From: Sphaerisporangium flaviroseum
Lineage (GTDB): Bacteria; Actinomycetota; Actinomycetes; Streptosporangiales; Streptosporangiaceae
DNA: 64,000 bases
NCBI RefSeq assembly: GCF_039537005.1
Contig: NZ_BAAAZR010000009.1
Span: 124,001-188,000 of the forward strand
Direction of reading: 5' to 3'
In this document: positions 51,143-60,169 of the stretch, piece after piece
Layout: each line of letters begins with the position of its first letter
Position numbering within the stretch: position 1 is the stretch's first letter
Position numbers and translations under genes: made by a program
Notes under the pieces: model-generated
Databases searched by the model: none
What the model saw: only the letters and a program-made list of their open reading frames with translations
What the model was told of the DNA's origin: nothing

Positions 51143-54100
51143 ATGGAGTTCCGCGTCCTGGGACAGCTGGAGGTCGCCGAGGAAGGGCGGCCACTCTCCC
51201 TCGGGCCCCGGAAACAGCGAGCGGTCCTCGCGGTGCTGCTGACCCGCGCCGGCCAGGTGGTGTCGCTCGACCGCGTCATCGAGGAGGTGTGGGAGAGCGC
51301 CCCGCCCGCCACCGCGACCGGGACCGTGCGCGCCTACATCTCCAACCTGCGCACCGTCGTGGAACCTCCCCGAGCCGCGCGCGAGCTTCCCCGCGTCATC
51401 GTCACCAGGCCGCCGGGATACCTGCTGGCCGTCGCGCGGGACCAGGTCGACGCGCTGGTCTTCGAGGACGCCGTCAGGGAGGCGCGCAGGCTCCTCGTCG
51501 CGGGCCGGGCCGCCGAGACCCTCACCGTGCTGGAGGACGCGCTGGCGCTGTGGCGGGCCGAGCCGTACGAGGACCTGGCCGGCCACGACTTCGCCAGGCA
51601 GGAGGCGGACCGGCTGCGTGACCTTCGCCTGGTCGCGCTGGAGACGCGGGCCGAGAGCCTGCTCGCCCTCGGGTCCCACCACGAGGTGCTGGACGACCTG
51701 GAGACGCTGGTGGCCGGTCACCCGCTCAGGGAGAGCCTGGTGGCGCTGCGCATGCTCGCCCTGTACCGGGCAGGGCGCCAGACCGAGGCCCTGGAGGCCT
51801 TCCACACCGTGCGGCTCGCGCTCGCCGACCAGTTCGGGGTGGACCCCGGCCCGGGGCTGCGCAGACGGTTCGACGAGATCCTGAACCAGTCCCCGGCGTT
51901 GGATCCCGCCGTCCCCGCGGTCGCACCGGCGATCACGCCGAGCCGGGTGCCCGCCTTCCCGGCGGAGCGGCTGATCGGCCGGGCCGTGGAGATGAGCCGG
52001 CTCGAGGCCGATCTCAAGGCGACGCTCGAAGGAGAGGGACGCACGGTGCTCCTGGTGGGCGAGCCGGGAATAGGCAAGACCCGGCTGGCGGAGGCGCTGG
52101 TCTCGCGGGCGGCGGCGCGCGGATCGCTCGTGGTGTGGAGCCGGGCGGTCGAGGACGCGGCGACGCCGCCGTACTGGCTGGGGGTGCAACTGCTGCGGCG
52201 GCTCGCCGAAGAACGGCCCGAGGCGTTCGCCGCCGCCGCCCAGCCGCACGCCCCCCTGCTGTCGTTGCTGGTCCCGGCACTGGTGGACGCGGTCACGTAC
52301 GCGGATCCGGAGTTCCAGCGGCTCGATTCCGAGCACATACGGGTCCCGGTCTACGACGCGATCGCCCGGGTCGTCACCGAGATGGCGCGGCGGCAACCGC
52401 TCATGCTGGTGTTCGAGGACCTGCACTGGGCCGACGTCCCCTCGATCCAGCTCGTGAGCTATCTCGCGACCGAGACGGGGCGCTCGCCGGTGCTGCTGGT
52501 GGCGACGCTGCGTGAGCACGAGCACTGCCCGGCGGTCCGCGACCTGCTGGCCTCTTTGGCGAGGGTACGGAGAACGCGCAGGCTGCGGCTCGGGCCCTTG
52601 GACCTCGACGAGGTCACGATGCTGGTCAAGGAATGCACGCACACCGCCGCGTCGGCCGAGCTGCTGGCGGCCTTGCACGAGCGGACCGGCGGCAATCCCT
52701 TCTTCGTCACCGAGCTGGCCCGCATGCTCAGCAGCGAGGGGGCGCTGACCGACCAGGCCATCCGCCGGCGGCTGGCCGAGGAGATCCCGGCGGGGGTGGG
52801 GGACGTGATCCGCCGTCGCTGGCACCGGCTGCCCGAGCGGGCTCGCGGCGTGCTGTCGGTCGCGGCCGTGGCCGGGCAGGAGTTCGGCATGGCGCCGCTG
52901 GGCAGCGCCACCGGCCTCGACGAGGATCTCCTGCTGGAGAGCCTGGAGACCGCCGTCGTCGCGGGCCTGCTCATCGAGGACCCCACCGCGTTGGGCCGCT
53001 ACCGGTTCGCCCACCCGCTGGTCCGCGAGACCCTCTACCACCAGCTCGGCCGGGTCCGCCGGGCGCGGTCGCACGAGAAGATCGGTCAGGCCATGCTGCG
53101 GGCCGGCGCCGACATCGACGAGATCGCCCACCACCTGTGGGAGGCCTGGCCCGTCACCGGCCCGCAGGACGCGCTGCCGCACCTGCTCACCGCGGCCAGG
53201 CGGGCACAGCGCAGCCTCGCCCACGAGCAGGCCGAGACGTTGCTGAACCGCGCGCTGCGGCTGGCCCGCGCGCTGCCGGCCGAACAGGACCGCATCGACC
53301 AGGAACTGCGGATCCAGGTTCGGCTCGGCGCGCTGCTGGCCGGAAGGCACGGCCACGCCAGCGCCCAGGCGCGTGCGGCGTTCATGCGCGCCCGCGATCT
53401 GAGCCCGCGCAGTGCCCTGCACAGCGCCCAATGGGTTCCCGCGCCGTGGGGGCTCTGCGTCGCCCGCATCAACGGTGGCGAGCTGCGGGAGGCCGAGCGC
53501 ATCGCCCACGAGTTCACCGCGCACCCTGACGACGCTCTGGCCGCGATCGCCGCCGTGCACGCCCGCGGCATGATCACTTTCTTCCGCGGCGACCAGACGC
53601 CGGCGAACCGGCTCATCATGGCGAGTGTCGACCTCGCCGACCGGGCGGGTGAGGTGGCGGCCGCGCTGGGGTTCAACGACCCGCGCACCCACGGCAGGTC
53701 CCTGGCCTCGCTGTCCGCCGCGCTGCGCGGAGACGACGGCGAGGCCGACCGTCTTGATCGCGAAGCCCGTGAACGCGCCGCCGCGCTGGCGAGCCCGGTC
53801 CCCGAAGCCCTGGCCCTGATCTTCGCCGCCAGGCTCGCGTGGATACGCCAGGATCCGCCGCTCACCCGTCGGCACGCCGCCGCGGCGCTGAAACTGGCGC
53901 AGGAGTACTTCATCGCCCCCATCACCGTGATCGGCTCGGTCCTGCTGGGCTGGGCGGAGGCCGAGATGGGAGACCCCGGCACGGGGATCCCCCGCATGGA
54001 GAGGGCTCTGGAGGAGCTCTCCCGCACCGGCACCTCGCTGAACCTGCCCTGCTTCCTGGCGATGCTGGCCGAGCAGGAGCTCCGGCGGGGCAACGCGGGC

Positions 54101-54340
54101 GAGGCCCTGGCCCGGCTCGACGCGGCAGAGGAGATCGCCGCCAGGACCGGAGAGCGCGTCTTCGAGGCCAGGAACCTGCGCCTGCGGGCACTGACGCTCC
54201 TCACCTGCGGCCGGCCTCCGGAGGAGGCGTCGAGGTTCCTGCGGCGAGCAGCCGGCCTGTCCCGCGCGCAGGGCGCGGTTCTGCTGCTCCGGCAGGCCGA
54301 GGAGACCCTCACCCGGCTCTCCGCATCCGGGCTCTCCTGA
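51143..54340 (+). CDS. SARP-type regulator with AAA ATPase and TPR-like region
   Basis: This 1065-residue protein uses ATG 51143 behind AAGGAGG. Its winged helix (about 1-95, MEFRVLGQLEVAEEGRPLSL) and BTAD domain (about 100-245, ALWRAEPYEDLAGHDFARQ) are followed by an AAA_16-type ATPase. The Walker A is LLVGEPGIGKTRLAEAL near 305 and the Walker B LMLVFEDLHWAD near 420. The rest (about 650-1065) is helical repeat. Compared with the cluster SARP at 37639 the NTPase is of the LuxR-LAL type and not NB-ARC. It may regulate the cassette to its left, the glycosidase locus to its right, or act at a distance; nothing in sequence decides this. Confidence 0.9.
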   Translation: MEFRVLGQLEVAEEGRPLSLGPRKQRAVLAVLLTRAGQVVSLDRVIEEVWESAPPATATGTVRAYISNLRTVVEPPRAARELPRVIVTRPPGYLLAVARDQVDALVFEDAVREARRLLVAGRAAETLTVLEDALALWRAEPYEDLAGHDFARQEADRLRDLRLVALETRAESLLALGSHHEVLDDLETLVAGHPLRESLVALRMLALYRAGRQTEALEAFHTVRLALADQFGVDPGPGLRRRFDEILNQSPALDPAVPAVAPAITPSRVPAFPAERLIGRAVEMSRLEADLKATLEGEGRTVLLVGEPGIGKTRLAEALVSRAAARGSLVVWSRAVEDAATPPYWLGVQLLRRLAEERPEAFAAAAQPHAPLLSLLVPALVDAVTYADPEFQRLDSEHIRVPVYDAIARVVTEMARRQPLMLVFEDLHWADVPSIQLVSYLATETGRSPVLLVATLREHEHCPAVRDLLASLARVRRTRRLRLGPLDLDEVTMLVKECTHTAASAELLAALHERTGGNPFFVTELARMLSSEGALTDQAIRRRLAEEIPAGVGDVIRRRWHRLPERARGVLSVAAVAGQEFGMAPLGSATGLDEDLLLESLETAVVAGLLIEDPTALGRYRFAHPLVRETLYHQLGRVRRARSHEKIGQAMLRAGADIDEIAHHLWEAWPVTGPQDALPHLLTAARRAQRSLAHEQAETLLNRALRLARALPAEQDRIDQELRIQVRLGALLAGRHGHASAQARAAFMRARDLSPRSALHSAQWVPAPWGLCVARINGGELREAERIAHEFTAHPDDALAAIAAVHARGMITFFRGDQTPANRLIMASVDLADRAGEVAAALGFNDPRTHGRSLASLSAALRGDDGEADRLDREARERAAALASPVPEALALIFAARLAWIRQDPPLTRRHAAAALKLAQEYFIAPITVIGSVLLGWAEAEMGDPGTGIPRMERALEELSRTGTSLNLPCFLAMLAEQELRRGNAGEALARLDAAEEIAARTGERVFEARNLRLRALTLLTCGRPPEEASRFLRRAAGLSRAQGAVLLLRQAEETLTRLSASGLS

Positions 54341-54486
54341 GAGCGAAGCCGCAGCTCTGATGAGGCTATACATCGGAGGTATCCCTGTCCTCCCGAGCTA
54401 GCGATCGTCGCTGGTAGCGGCCGAGGTAACGTAATCACCGGCCAAATCCGGGCATGTGCCGAGTTTTCAGTGCTGGCGTGCGCCTA

Positions 54487-54515
54487 TTGACGAGCGAAGA
54501 CATCCAATGTTAACT
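54487..54515 (+). promoter_or_regulatory. Predicted promoter of the glycosidase gene at 54608
   Basis: TTGACG (54487-54492) and TTAACT (54510-54515) are separated by exactly 17 bp and stand out in an AT-richer stretch 93 bp before the start codon. A partial palindrome GGTAACGTAATC at 54426-54437 upstream resembles the core of the LacI-type palindrome near 63136. Confidence 0.45.
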
Positions 54516-54607
54516 GCGCCTGACAGTCTGAAAACGAAGCGGTGCGACGTCTCGGACCAGGGGAGTGCCGCCGCTCCGCGCGCCCGCCTGCAGGAGAGGA
54601 AACCACC

Positions 54608-57600
54608 TTGAAGAGGCTGTTACGTTCCCTGCCCACGTTGACGCTCGTCGCCGGCCTCCTGGTCGCCGGCGCGGCCACGCCGGCCCTCGCCTCGGTCACC
54701 GACGCGGCGTTCGACCAGACGACCGGGACGCTCAACGTGGACTACCCGGGATACCTGTCCAAACACGACATCGTGTACAACCGGCCCAACACCAACCCGC
54801 TGTACGGGCTCACCGTCGGCAACGGCCGCACCGGCGCGATGGCGTGGAACCAGAACGGCCTCACGATGCAGGTGTCGGGCGTCGACCTGTCCCAGCAGTC
54901 GACGTACGCGGCCGGCCTGGTCAACCTGTACTCCAACCCCGGCATGGACACCGGCTACACAAGCTTCCAGCAGCGCCTGTCGCTGTACGACGGCACGCTG
55001 ACCACCAAGTACGACTCCAACCGCACCGTGACCGTCATGGGCTCTCCCAACTCCGAGGTCATGGGCATCCACGTCGACGACACCCGCGGCGGCGTCTCCA
55101 GCGTGGCCCTCGACCTGAGCATGTGGGACCCGGCCACCGTCCAGAACATCGCCGACGTGCCCGACCTGAACACCTGGCGGACGATCTCCACCTTCGCCGA
55201 CTCGCAGGTCGCCGGGTTCAGCCGGGGCCAGACCGACGCCAACGGCTTCGGCTACACCTTCGCCGCCACCGTCGAGGGCGCCGCCTACACCACCCAGGTC
55301 GTGGACGGCAGGAAGGTGCGGCTGAACATCACGCCCACCTCCAGCTACACGATCTGGCTGACCGCCTCGAGCCGGATCAACGCTCCCAACCGGGACTCGG
55401 TCGCCCAGGCCCGCAGCCAGCTGTCGTCGGTCAAGAGCACCGGATACTCCACCACGTTCACCAACTACAAGAACTGGTGGCACGCCTTCTGGGCCAAGTC
55501 GTTCGTCCAGTACTCCAACGCCTCCCGCGACGCCGACTACATGGAGAACGTCTACTACCTGTCCACGTACATGATCGCGGCGGCCGGCTACGGCAACTAC
55601 CCGGCCCACTTCATCAACGGGGTGTTCCGCGCCACGCAGGACAACTCCAAGTGGAGCAACGCCTACTGGTACTGGAACCAACGCGACGTCTACTACTCGT
55701 TCTTCGGGTCCAACCACACCGACCTGATAGACCGGCACAACAACCTGTTCAGCCGTAACTACAACGCGCTGAAGTCGTACACGCAGACGAGGTACGGCGT
55801 GGACGGCCTGTGGGTGCCGGAGACCATGGGCTGGGACGGCAACGCGCGCGGCACGGTCGGCAGCGACTACACCAAGAACATCCTGTCGACCGGCTACGAG
55901 GCCGCCTACAGCATGTACCTGCGCTACCGGTACACCAACGACGTGAACTACCTGCGCAACGTCGCCTACCCCTTCATGCGCGAGACCGCGAAGTTCTACT
56001 CGGCCATGCTGTCCCATGACGCCGCCACCAACACCTACTACATGGCCAACTCCAACTCCCACGAGACGTACTGGAACGTCCGCAACGCGATCACCGACCT
56101 CGCCGCGGTGCGCAGCATCTTCCCGCTGACCATCCAAACCAGCAATCAGCTCGGGCTGGACAGCGGCCTGCGCTCCGGCTGGCAGAACGTGCTGGACCAC
56201 CTGACGCCGTATGTGGTCTCCAACGGCGCCTACCAGCCGCACCAGCCGCCCATCTCGCAGACCAGGAACAACGAGAACGTGTCGGCCGAGCTGATCTGGC
56301 CGTACGACCTCACCGGGATCGGCTACCCCGACCACCAGACCGCGGTCAACACGTGGAACCAGCGGCCGTTCCCCTACGGCAACGTCTGGTCCAACGACGC
56401 GGTGCAGGCGGCGCGCCTCGGCCTCGGTGACCAGACCTACCAGGGCATGAAGACCATGCTGCAGAAGTACCAGAACTACCCCAACGGCATGACCAGCAAC
56501 ACCAACGGCGTCTTCGAGTACCTCGGCGTGCACCTGACGGCGATGAACGAGGCGCTGATGCAGAGCTACAACGGCAAGATCCGGGTGTTCCCGGCGGCGC
56601 CGGGAGACTCCTCGTTCGTCGGCAAGTTCACGCTCCTCGCCAAGGACGGCTTCCTGGTCAGCTCGGAGCGCGAGGGCGGCGAGACGAAGTACGTCGGCAT
56701 CCGGAGCCAGTACGGCAACCAGGCCACCGTGGTGAACCCATGGGGCACCCAGCAGGTGCGGGTGCGGCGGGCCTCCGACAGCGCGATCATCACGACCGGG
56801 TCGGCCGGCGAGATCACCTTCCCGACTTCGGCGAACACCGTGTACGTGGTGGAGCGCACCGCAAAGCCGCTGAGCGCCTACACCTCGACCCGCCTCACCG
56901 GCACCGCCAACCAGGGCGCCAAGGCGCTGAGCGGCACCGCCTCGGCCCTGGGCCTGGCGGGCCAGACCGGGAACGCGCTGATCAACGACACGGAGCTGAC
57001 CTACGACGCCAACTGGCACCAGACCACCGGCCGGGGCTACGGCGACTACAACGACGACACCCACCACACCACCACCGTCGGCGCCACCGCGACGTACACC
57101 TTCACCGGGACCGGCATCGACTACCTGTCGGAGCGCAACGGTGACATGGGCAACGTGGACGTCTACCTCGACAACGTCTTCCAGGCCAACGTCAACCTCA
57201 ACGTCTCGGGAAGCCGTCAGGTCCAGCAGGTCGTGTACGGCAAGACCGGCCTGTCCAGCGGCCAGCACACCCTCAAGATCGTCAACAAGTCCACGGCGGT
57301 CGGCATGGTCGATGCCTTGCGCGTCACCACCGGCGGTTCCGGCACCGGGACGATCAGCCTGCGCTCCCGCGCCAACAACATGTACGTCACCGCGCCCACC
57401 GGCTCGCCGCTGATCGCGAACAAGACGGCGGTGGGCACGGCCGAGCAGTTCGAACGGGTGAGTCTCGGCAACGGGAACATCGCCTTGCGGGCGAAGGGCA
57501 ACAACCAGTTCGTGAGCGCGGAGAACGCCGGCGCCCAGGCGCTGATCGCCAACCGCGCCTCGGCCGGGTCATGGGAGACCTTCCAGCAGATCAGCAATCC

Positions 57601-57733
57601 GGACGGCACGGTCAGCTTCAAGGCCACCGTCAACAACATGTTCGTCTGCGCGGAAGGCGGTGGATCCCAGCCGCTGATCGCCAACCGCGCGGCCGTCGGC
57701 CCCTGGGAGTCGTTCGACCTCATCACCAACTGA
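54608..57733 (+). CDS. Secreted (alpha/alpha)6-type glycoside hydrolase with CBM and trefoil repeats
   Basis: This 1041-residue exported protein starts at TTG 54608, preceded by AGGAGAGG, so that the signal peptide MKRLLRSLPTLTLVAGLL is at the N-terminus (cleavage near ATPALA). An N-terminal beta-sandwich (NPLYGLTVGNGRTGAMAW) and a helical-barrel region (about 280-700: NVYYLSTYMIAAAGYGNYPA, DGLWVPETMGWDG, NSHETYWNVRNAITDLAAV) recall the GH95/GH65 clan and DUF5703-like proteins. Then come a carbohydrate-binding-like module (about 760-875) and three fascin/beta-trefoil repeats (about 880-1041), each near NNMYV/NNQFV/NNMFV and LIANR. The fifth codon is TTA, so bldA dependence is likely. The substrate is not identifiable. 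A strong terminator follows. Confidence 0.75.
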   Translation: MKRLLRSLPTLTLVAGLLVAGAATPALASVTDAAFDQTTGTLNVDYPGYLSKHDIVYNRPNTNPLYGLTVGNGRTGAMAWNQNGLTMQVSGVDLSQQSTYAAGLVNLYSNPGMDTGYTSFQQRLSLYDGTLTTKYDSNRTVTVMGSPNSEVMGIHVDDTRGGVSSVALDLSMWDPATVQNIADVPDLNTWRTISTFADSQVAGFSRGQTDANGFGYTFAATVEGAAYTTQVVDGRKVRLNITPTSSYTIWLTASSRINAPNRDSVAQARSQLSSVKSTGYSTTFTNYKNWWHAFWAKSFVQYSNASRDADYMENVYYLSTYMIAAAGYGNYPAHFINGVFRATQDNSKWSNAYWYWNQRDVYYSFFGSNHTDLIDRHNNLFSRNYNALKSYTQTRYGVDGLWVPETMGWDGNARGTVGSDYTKNILSTGYEAAYSMYLRYRYTNDVNYLRNVAYPFMRETAKFYSAMLSHDAATNTYYMANSNSHETYWNVRNAITDLAAVRSIFPLTIQTSNQLGLDSGLRSGWQNVLDHLTPYVVSNGAYQPHQPPISQTRNNENVSAELIWPYDLTGIGYPDHQTAVNTWNQRPFPYGNVWSNDAVQAARLGLGDQTYQGMKTMLQKYQNYPNGMTSNTNGVFEYLGVHLTAMNEALMQSYNGKIRVFPAAPGDSSFVGKFTLLAKDGFLVSSEREGGETKYVGIRSQYGNQATVVNPWGTQQVRVRRASDSAIITTGSAGEITFPTSANTVYVVERTAKPLSAYTSTRLTGTANQGAKALSGTASALGLAGQTGNALINDTELTYDANWHQTTGRGYGDYNDDTHHTTTVGATATYTFTGTGIDYLSERNGDMGNVDVYLDNVFQANVNLNVSGSRQVQQVVYGKTGLSSGQHTLKIVNKSTAVGMVDALRVTTGGSGTGTISLRSRANNMYVTAPTGSPLIANKTAVGTAEQFERVSLGNGNIALRAKGNNQFVSAENAGAQALIANRASAGSWETFQQISNPDGTVSFKATVNNMFVCAEGGGSQPLIANRAAVGPWESFDLITN

Positions 57734-57738
57734 ACGCG

Positions 57739-57779
57739 GCGCCCACGGCCGGCCCCGGAGCGGGGGCGGCCGTGGGCGC
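57739..57779. terminator. Strong hairpin terminator
   Basis: A 41-bp hairpin begins five bases after the glycosidase stop. The 19-bp arms have a single mismatch and the loop is GAG. It lies between convergent genes and probably serves the + strand gene, and possibly both. Confidence 0.8.
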
Positions 57780-57860
57780 TCGCATGCATGGACGGGGGTG
57801 CTCACCGCCGTCCCGTTCGCCGGGCGGGCCCGACGGCTCGCCCGGCGCGGATGCCGGTGG

Positions 57861-59783
57861 TCAGCCGGCGACCAGGTCGAACTGCTCCCACTGGCCGATC
57901 GCGCCGCGGTTGGCGATGAGCGGCTGAGCCCCGGCGCCTTCGGCGCACACGTACTGGCCGTTGGCCTGGGCCCGGAGGCTGATCGACCCGTTGGAGTTGG
58001 TGACCACCTGGAAGGTCTCCCACGGGCCGACCGCGGTGCGGTTGGCGATCAGCGGTTGCGCCCCGGCCGCTTCGGCGCACACGTACAGGTTGTTCACCCT
58101 GGCTCTCAGCGCCACGTTGCCGTTGCCCAGGTCGACGCGTTCGAACTGCTGCCCGGCCCCGGCGGACGTCCCGTTCGCGATCAGCGGCGAGCCGCCGGCG
58201 GCGGTGACGTACAGGTTGTTGGCCCGGGAGCGCAGGGAGACCGCCGCCGAGCCCGGCGCCGTGGTCACGCTCACGGCGTTCGACGGGGCCGAGGTGTTGC
58301 CGGCCGCGTCGCGCGCGGTGACCGTGAAGCTGTACGCCGTCGCCGGGGTCAGGCCGGTGACCGTGTACGGCGAGCCGGGGGCGGTGGCCACCGCGGTGCC
58401 GCCGCGCAGCACCTGGTAGCCGGTCACCCCCACGTTGTCGGCCGAGGCCGACCAGGCGAGCGTCACGGTGGTGGCGGTCCTGCCCGTCACCGAGAGGTTG
58501 CCCGGCACGCTGGGCGGCTGCCTGTCGCCGGAGACCACGGGCGGGGTGGGCCGGGTGGCGGTGAGCGGCAGCTGCCCCTTGAGCATCCTGCCGCCGTCGC
58601 CGGTGAGCCGGAGATAGTAGTCCGAGGAGCAGGCGGTGCCGTCCTCGTCCAGGGCCAGCATCCCGGAGTTGGCGGGGACCGTGGCCAGGGTCTCGGCCGA
58701 CTTGGCGATCTGGTTGCCCTCGTTGTACTCGTCGAACATGGAGATGTAGATGCCCTGGGCGCCTACGCGGACCATGTTGTAGAACTGGCGCCACATGAAG
58801 TCGCCGTGGGCGCGCTGCCGGCTCTTCACATCGCCCGGCAGCACGCAGGGCTGGTAGTCGATGCCGTGGGCGTTGCAGTCGGCCTGGTCGGGGGCGTTGA
58901 CGTTGGTGTAGAACCGGTCGGTGTCGGCGACGTTGCCGATGCGCCCGACCATCCACGGCGAGAGCATGTTGAAGGCGTGGTACACGTCGAGGAACCCGGG
59001 CCTGGAGTCGTTGATGCCCTGCCGCCAGTAGGTCGGCACGCCGCCTATCACATAGCAGCCCTGGCTCTTGAACCAGTTGACCACGTCCAGGCAGGGGGCG
59101 GGGGCGAAGGGGCGCTGGCCGTCGTTGAAGCCGAAGCCCCAGATGCAGACGACGGGCTTGCCGTTCTGCATGGCGTACATCGGTGAGGAGGTGTACGCCC
59201 TCATCTTGTTCGTCCAGTCGGCCTTGATCTCCGGCTGGAAGTTCGACCAGTCGGAGACGTCGTACATGATGTAGAACTTGCGGCCGTTCGCCTCCGCCGC
59301 GGTGCGCACCTTGGCGGCCATCGCGTCGCGGGTCGGCCCCTCCCCGCCGTTCGGGTTGAACCTCTGCAGGGCGGCCGTGTCGATGGAGTTCTCCCGCATC
59401 CAGCGGAAGTGCGTGTCGACGGTCTGCTGGTCGTAGGAGGAGAACAGCGTCGCCGGCTGTCCGTTGTTGAGGTTGGCGTACGCGGTCTGGTAGGTGCGCT
59501 GGTACTCCCGCATGTCGGGCCAGGCGACGATGGTGGTGTTGCTCGGGGAGGGCGGCTGCCCCGCGTTGGCGCTCCAGTGCCACCAGGTGTTGATGGGGGC
59601 TCCGTCGCCGATGCAGGCGAACCAGCCTTGATAGCCCACCGTGATCTTGCCGACCACGTCGCCGACGGGGCTCGCCGCGCTCGCGGCGCTCGTCAGGGCG
59701 GACATCACCTGGGACGCCGACGCCGCGGCCAGGGCGGATCCGGCCGCCATGGAAGTCATGAACCTCCGGCGTGAGACTTCCAC
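57861..59783 (-). CDS. Tat-exported GH71/GH99-like hydrolase with FN3 and trefoil repeats
   Basis: This 640-residue protein uses GTG 59783, which has GAGAGGAG five bases upstream; an in-frame ATG at 59822 lacks this site. The N-terminus MEVSRRRFMTSMAAGSAL is a twin-arginine signal. The catalytic part (about 45-410) has VGYQGWFACIGDG, WWHWSANAGQPPSP, LFSSYDQQTVDTHFRWM, RKFYIMYDVSDW, VVCIWGFGFNDG and ISMFDEYNEGNQI, which fit a (beta/alpha)8 enzyme of the GH71/GH99-like group. A fibronectin type III domain (about 430-515) follows, then three beta-trefoil repeats almost identical in design to those of the convergent neighbour. Exact substrate unknown, probably a polysaccharide. Confidence 0.75.
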   Translation of the reverse strand: MEVSRRRFMTSMAAGSALAAASASQVMSALTSAASAASPVGDVVGKITVGYQGWFACIGDGAPINTWWHWSANAGQPPSPSNTTIVAWPDMREYQRTYQTAYANLNNGQPATLFSSYDQQTVDTHFRWMRENSIDTAALQRFNPNGGEGPTRDAMAAKVRTAAEANGRKFYIMYDVSDWSNFQPEIKADWTNKMRAYTSSPMYAMQNGKPVVCIWGFGFNDGQRPFAPAPCLDVVNWFKSQGCYVIGGVPTYWRQGINDSRPGFLDVYHAFNMLSPWMVGRIGNVADTDRFYTNVNAPDQADCNAHGIDYQPCVLPGDVKSRQRAHGDFMWRQFYNMVRVGAQGIYISMFDEYNEGNQIAKSAETLATVPANSGMLALDEDGTACSSDYYLRLTGDGGRMLKGQLPLTATRPTPPVVSGDRQPPSVPGNLSVTGRTATTVTLAWSASADNVGVTGYQVLRGGTAVATAPGSPYTVTGLTPATAYSFTVTARDAAGNTSAPSNAVSVTTAPGSAAVSLRSRANNLYVTAAGGSPLIANGTSAGAGQQFERVDLGNGNVALRARVNNLYVCAEAAGAQPLIANRTAVGPWETFQVVTNSNGSISLRAQANGQYVCAEGAGAQPLIANRGAIGQWEQFDLVAG

Positions 59784-60132
59784 GTGCACTCCTCTCGGTC
59801 GGAACGGTTTCAGGTGCTTCACCGTGCCGACGTCGAGGGCGACCGATGCTGTCGATCATCGATCGAGCGGGCTTGTCCCGGCAGGCGGACGCCACCAGAA
59901 GGCACGAAGGGCCAGACGTCATCGCCGACATAACCTCGGACCACTTTCACCATATTGACAGTCCTTGACACCTGAACGCAATAAGCGCACAACATCCCGG
60001 AAACAGATTGTGGGATAGCGAGAATAGCCATGCAGATACGGCCTTGACGTGGAGCGGTCCATGCCGGACCAGGGCGTTTCAGGGTTGTATGGGCGTCAGT
60101 CAATCATCGGATCTCTGTACTAGGGGATCCGG
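59784..60132. other. Intergenic region, 349 bp
   Basis: This is the spacer between two minus-strand glycosidase genes and is clearly AT-richer than its surroundings. It should hold the promoter of the gene at 59783. On the minus strand TTGCGT, a 17-bp spacer and TCAATA (roughly 59951-59979) are a weak candidate. I see no gene, RNA or clear operator in it. Confidence 0.5.
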
Positions 60133-60166
60133 GGTGGTGAGGCGGGCGGCCGCCCGCCTCACCACC
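60133..60166. terminator. 34-bp perfect palindrome, terminator of minus-strand glycosidase
   Basis: Bases 60133-60166 form a perfect palindrome with 17-bp arms centred on GGCC at 60148-60151. It lies just beyond the stop of the minus-strand gene (60170), the position of an intrinsic terminator. Confidence 0.8.
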
Positions 60167-60169
60167 GGC

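Noticed and set aside
59822..59822. ATG 59822 as start of the GH71/99-like gene
   Set aside because: GTG 59783 has a perfectly placed GAGAGGAG site and puts the twin-arginine motif at the N-terminus.
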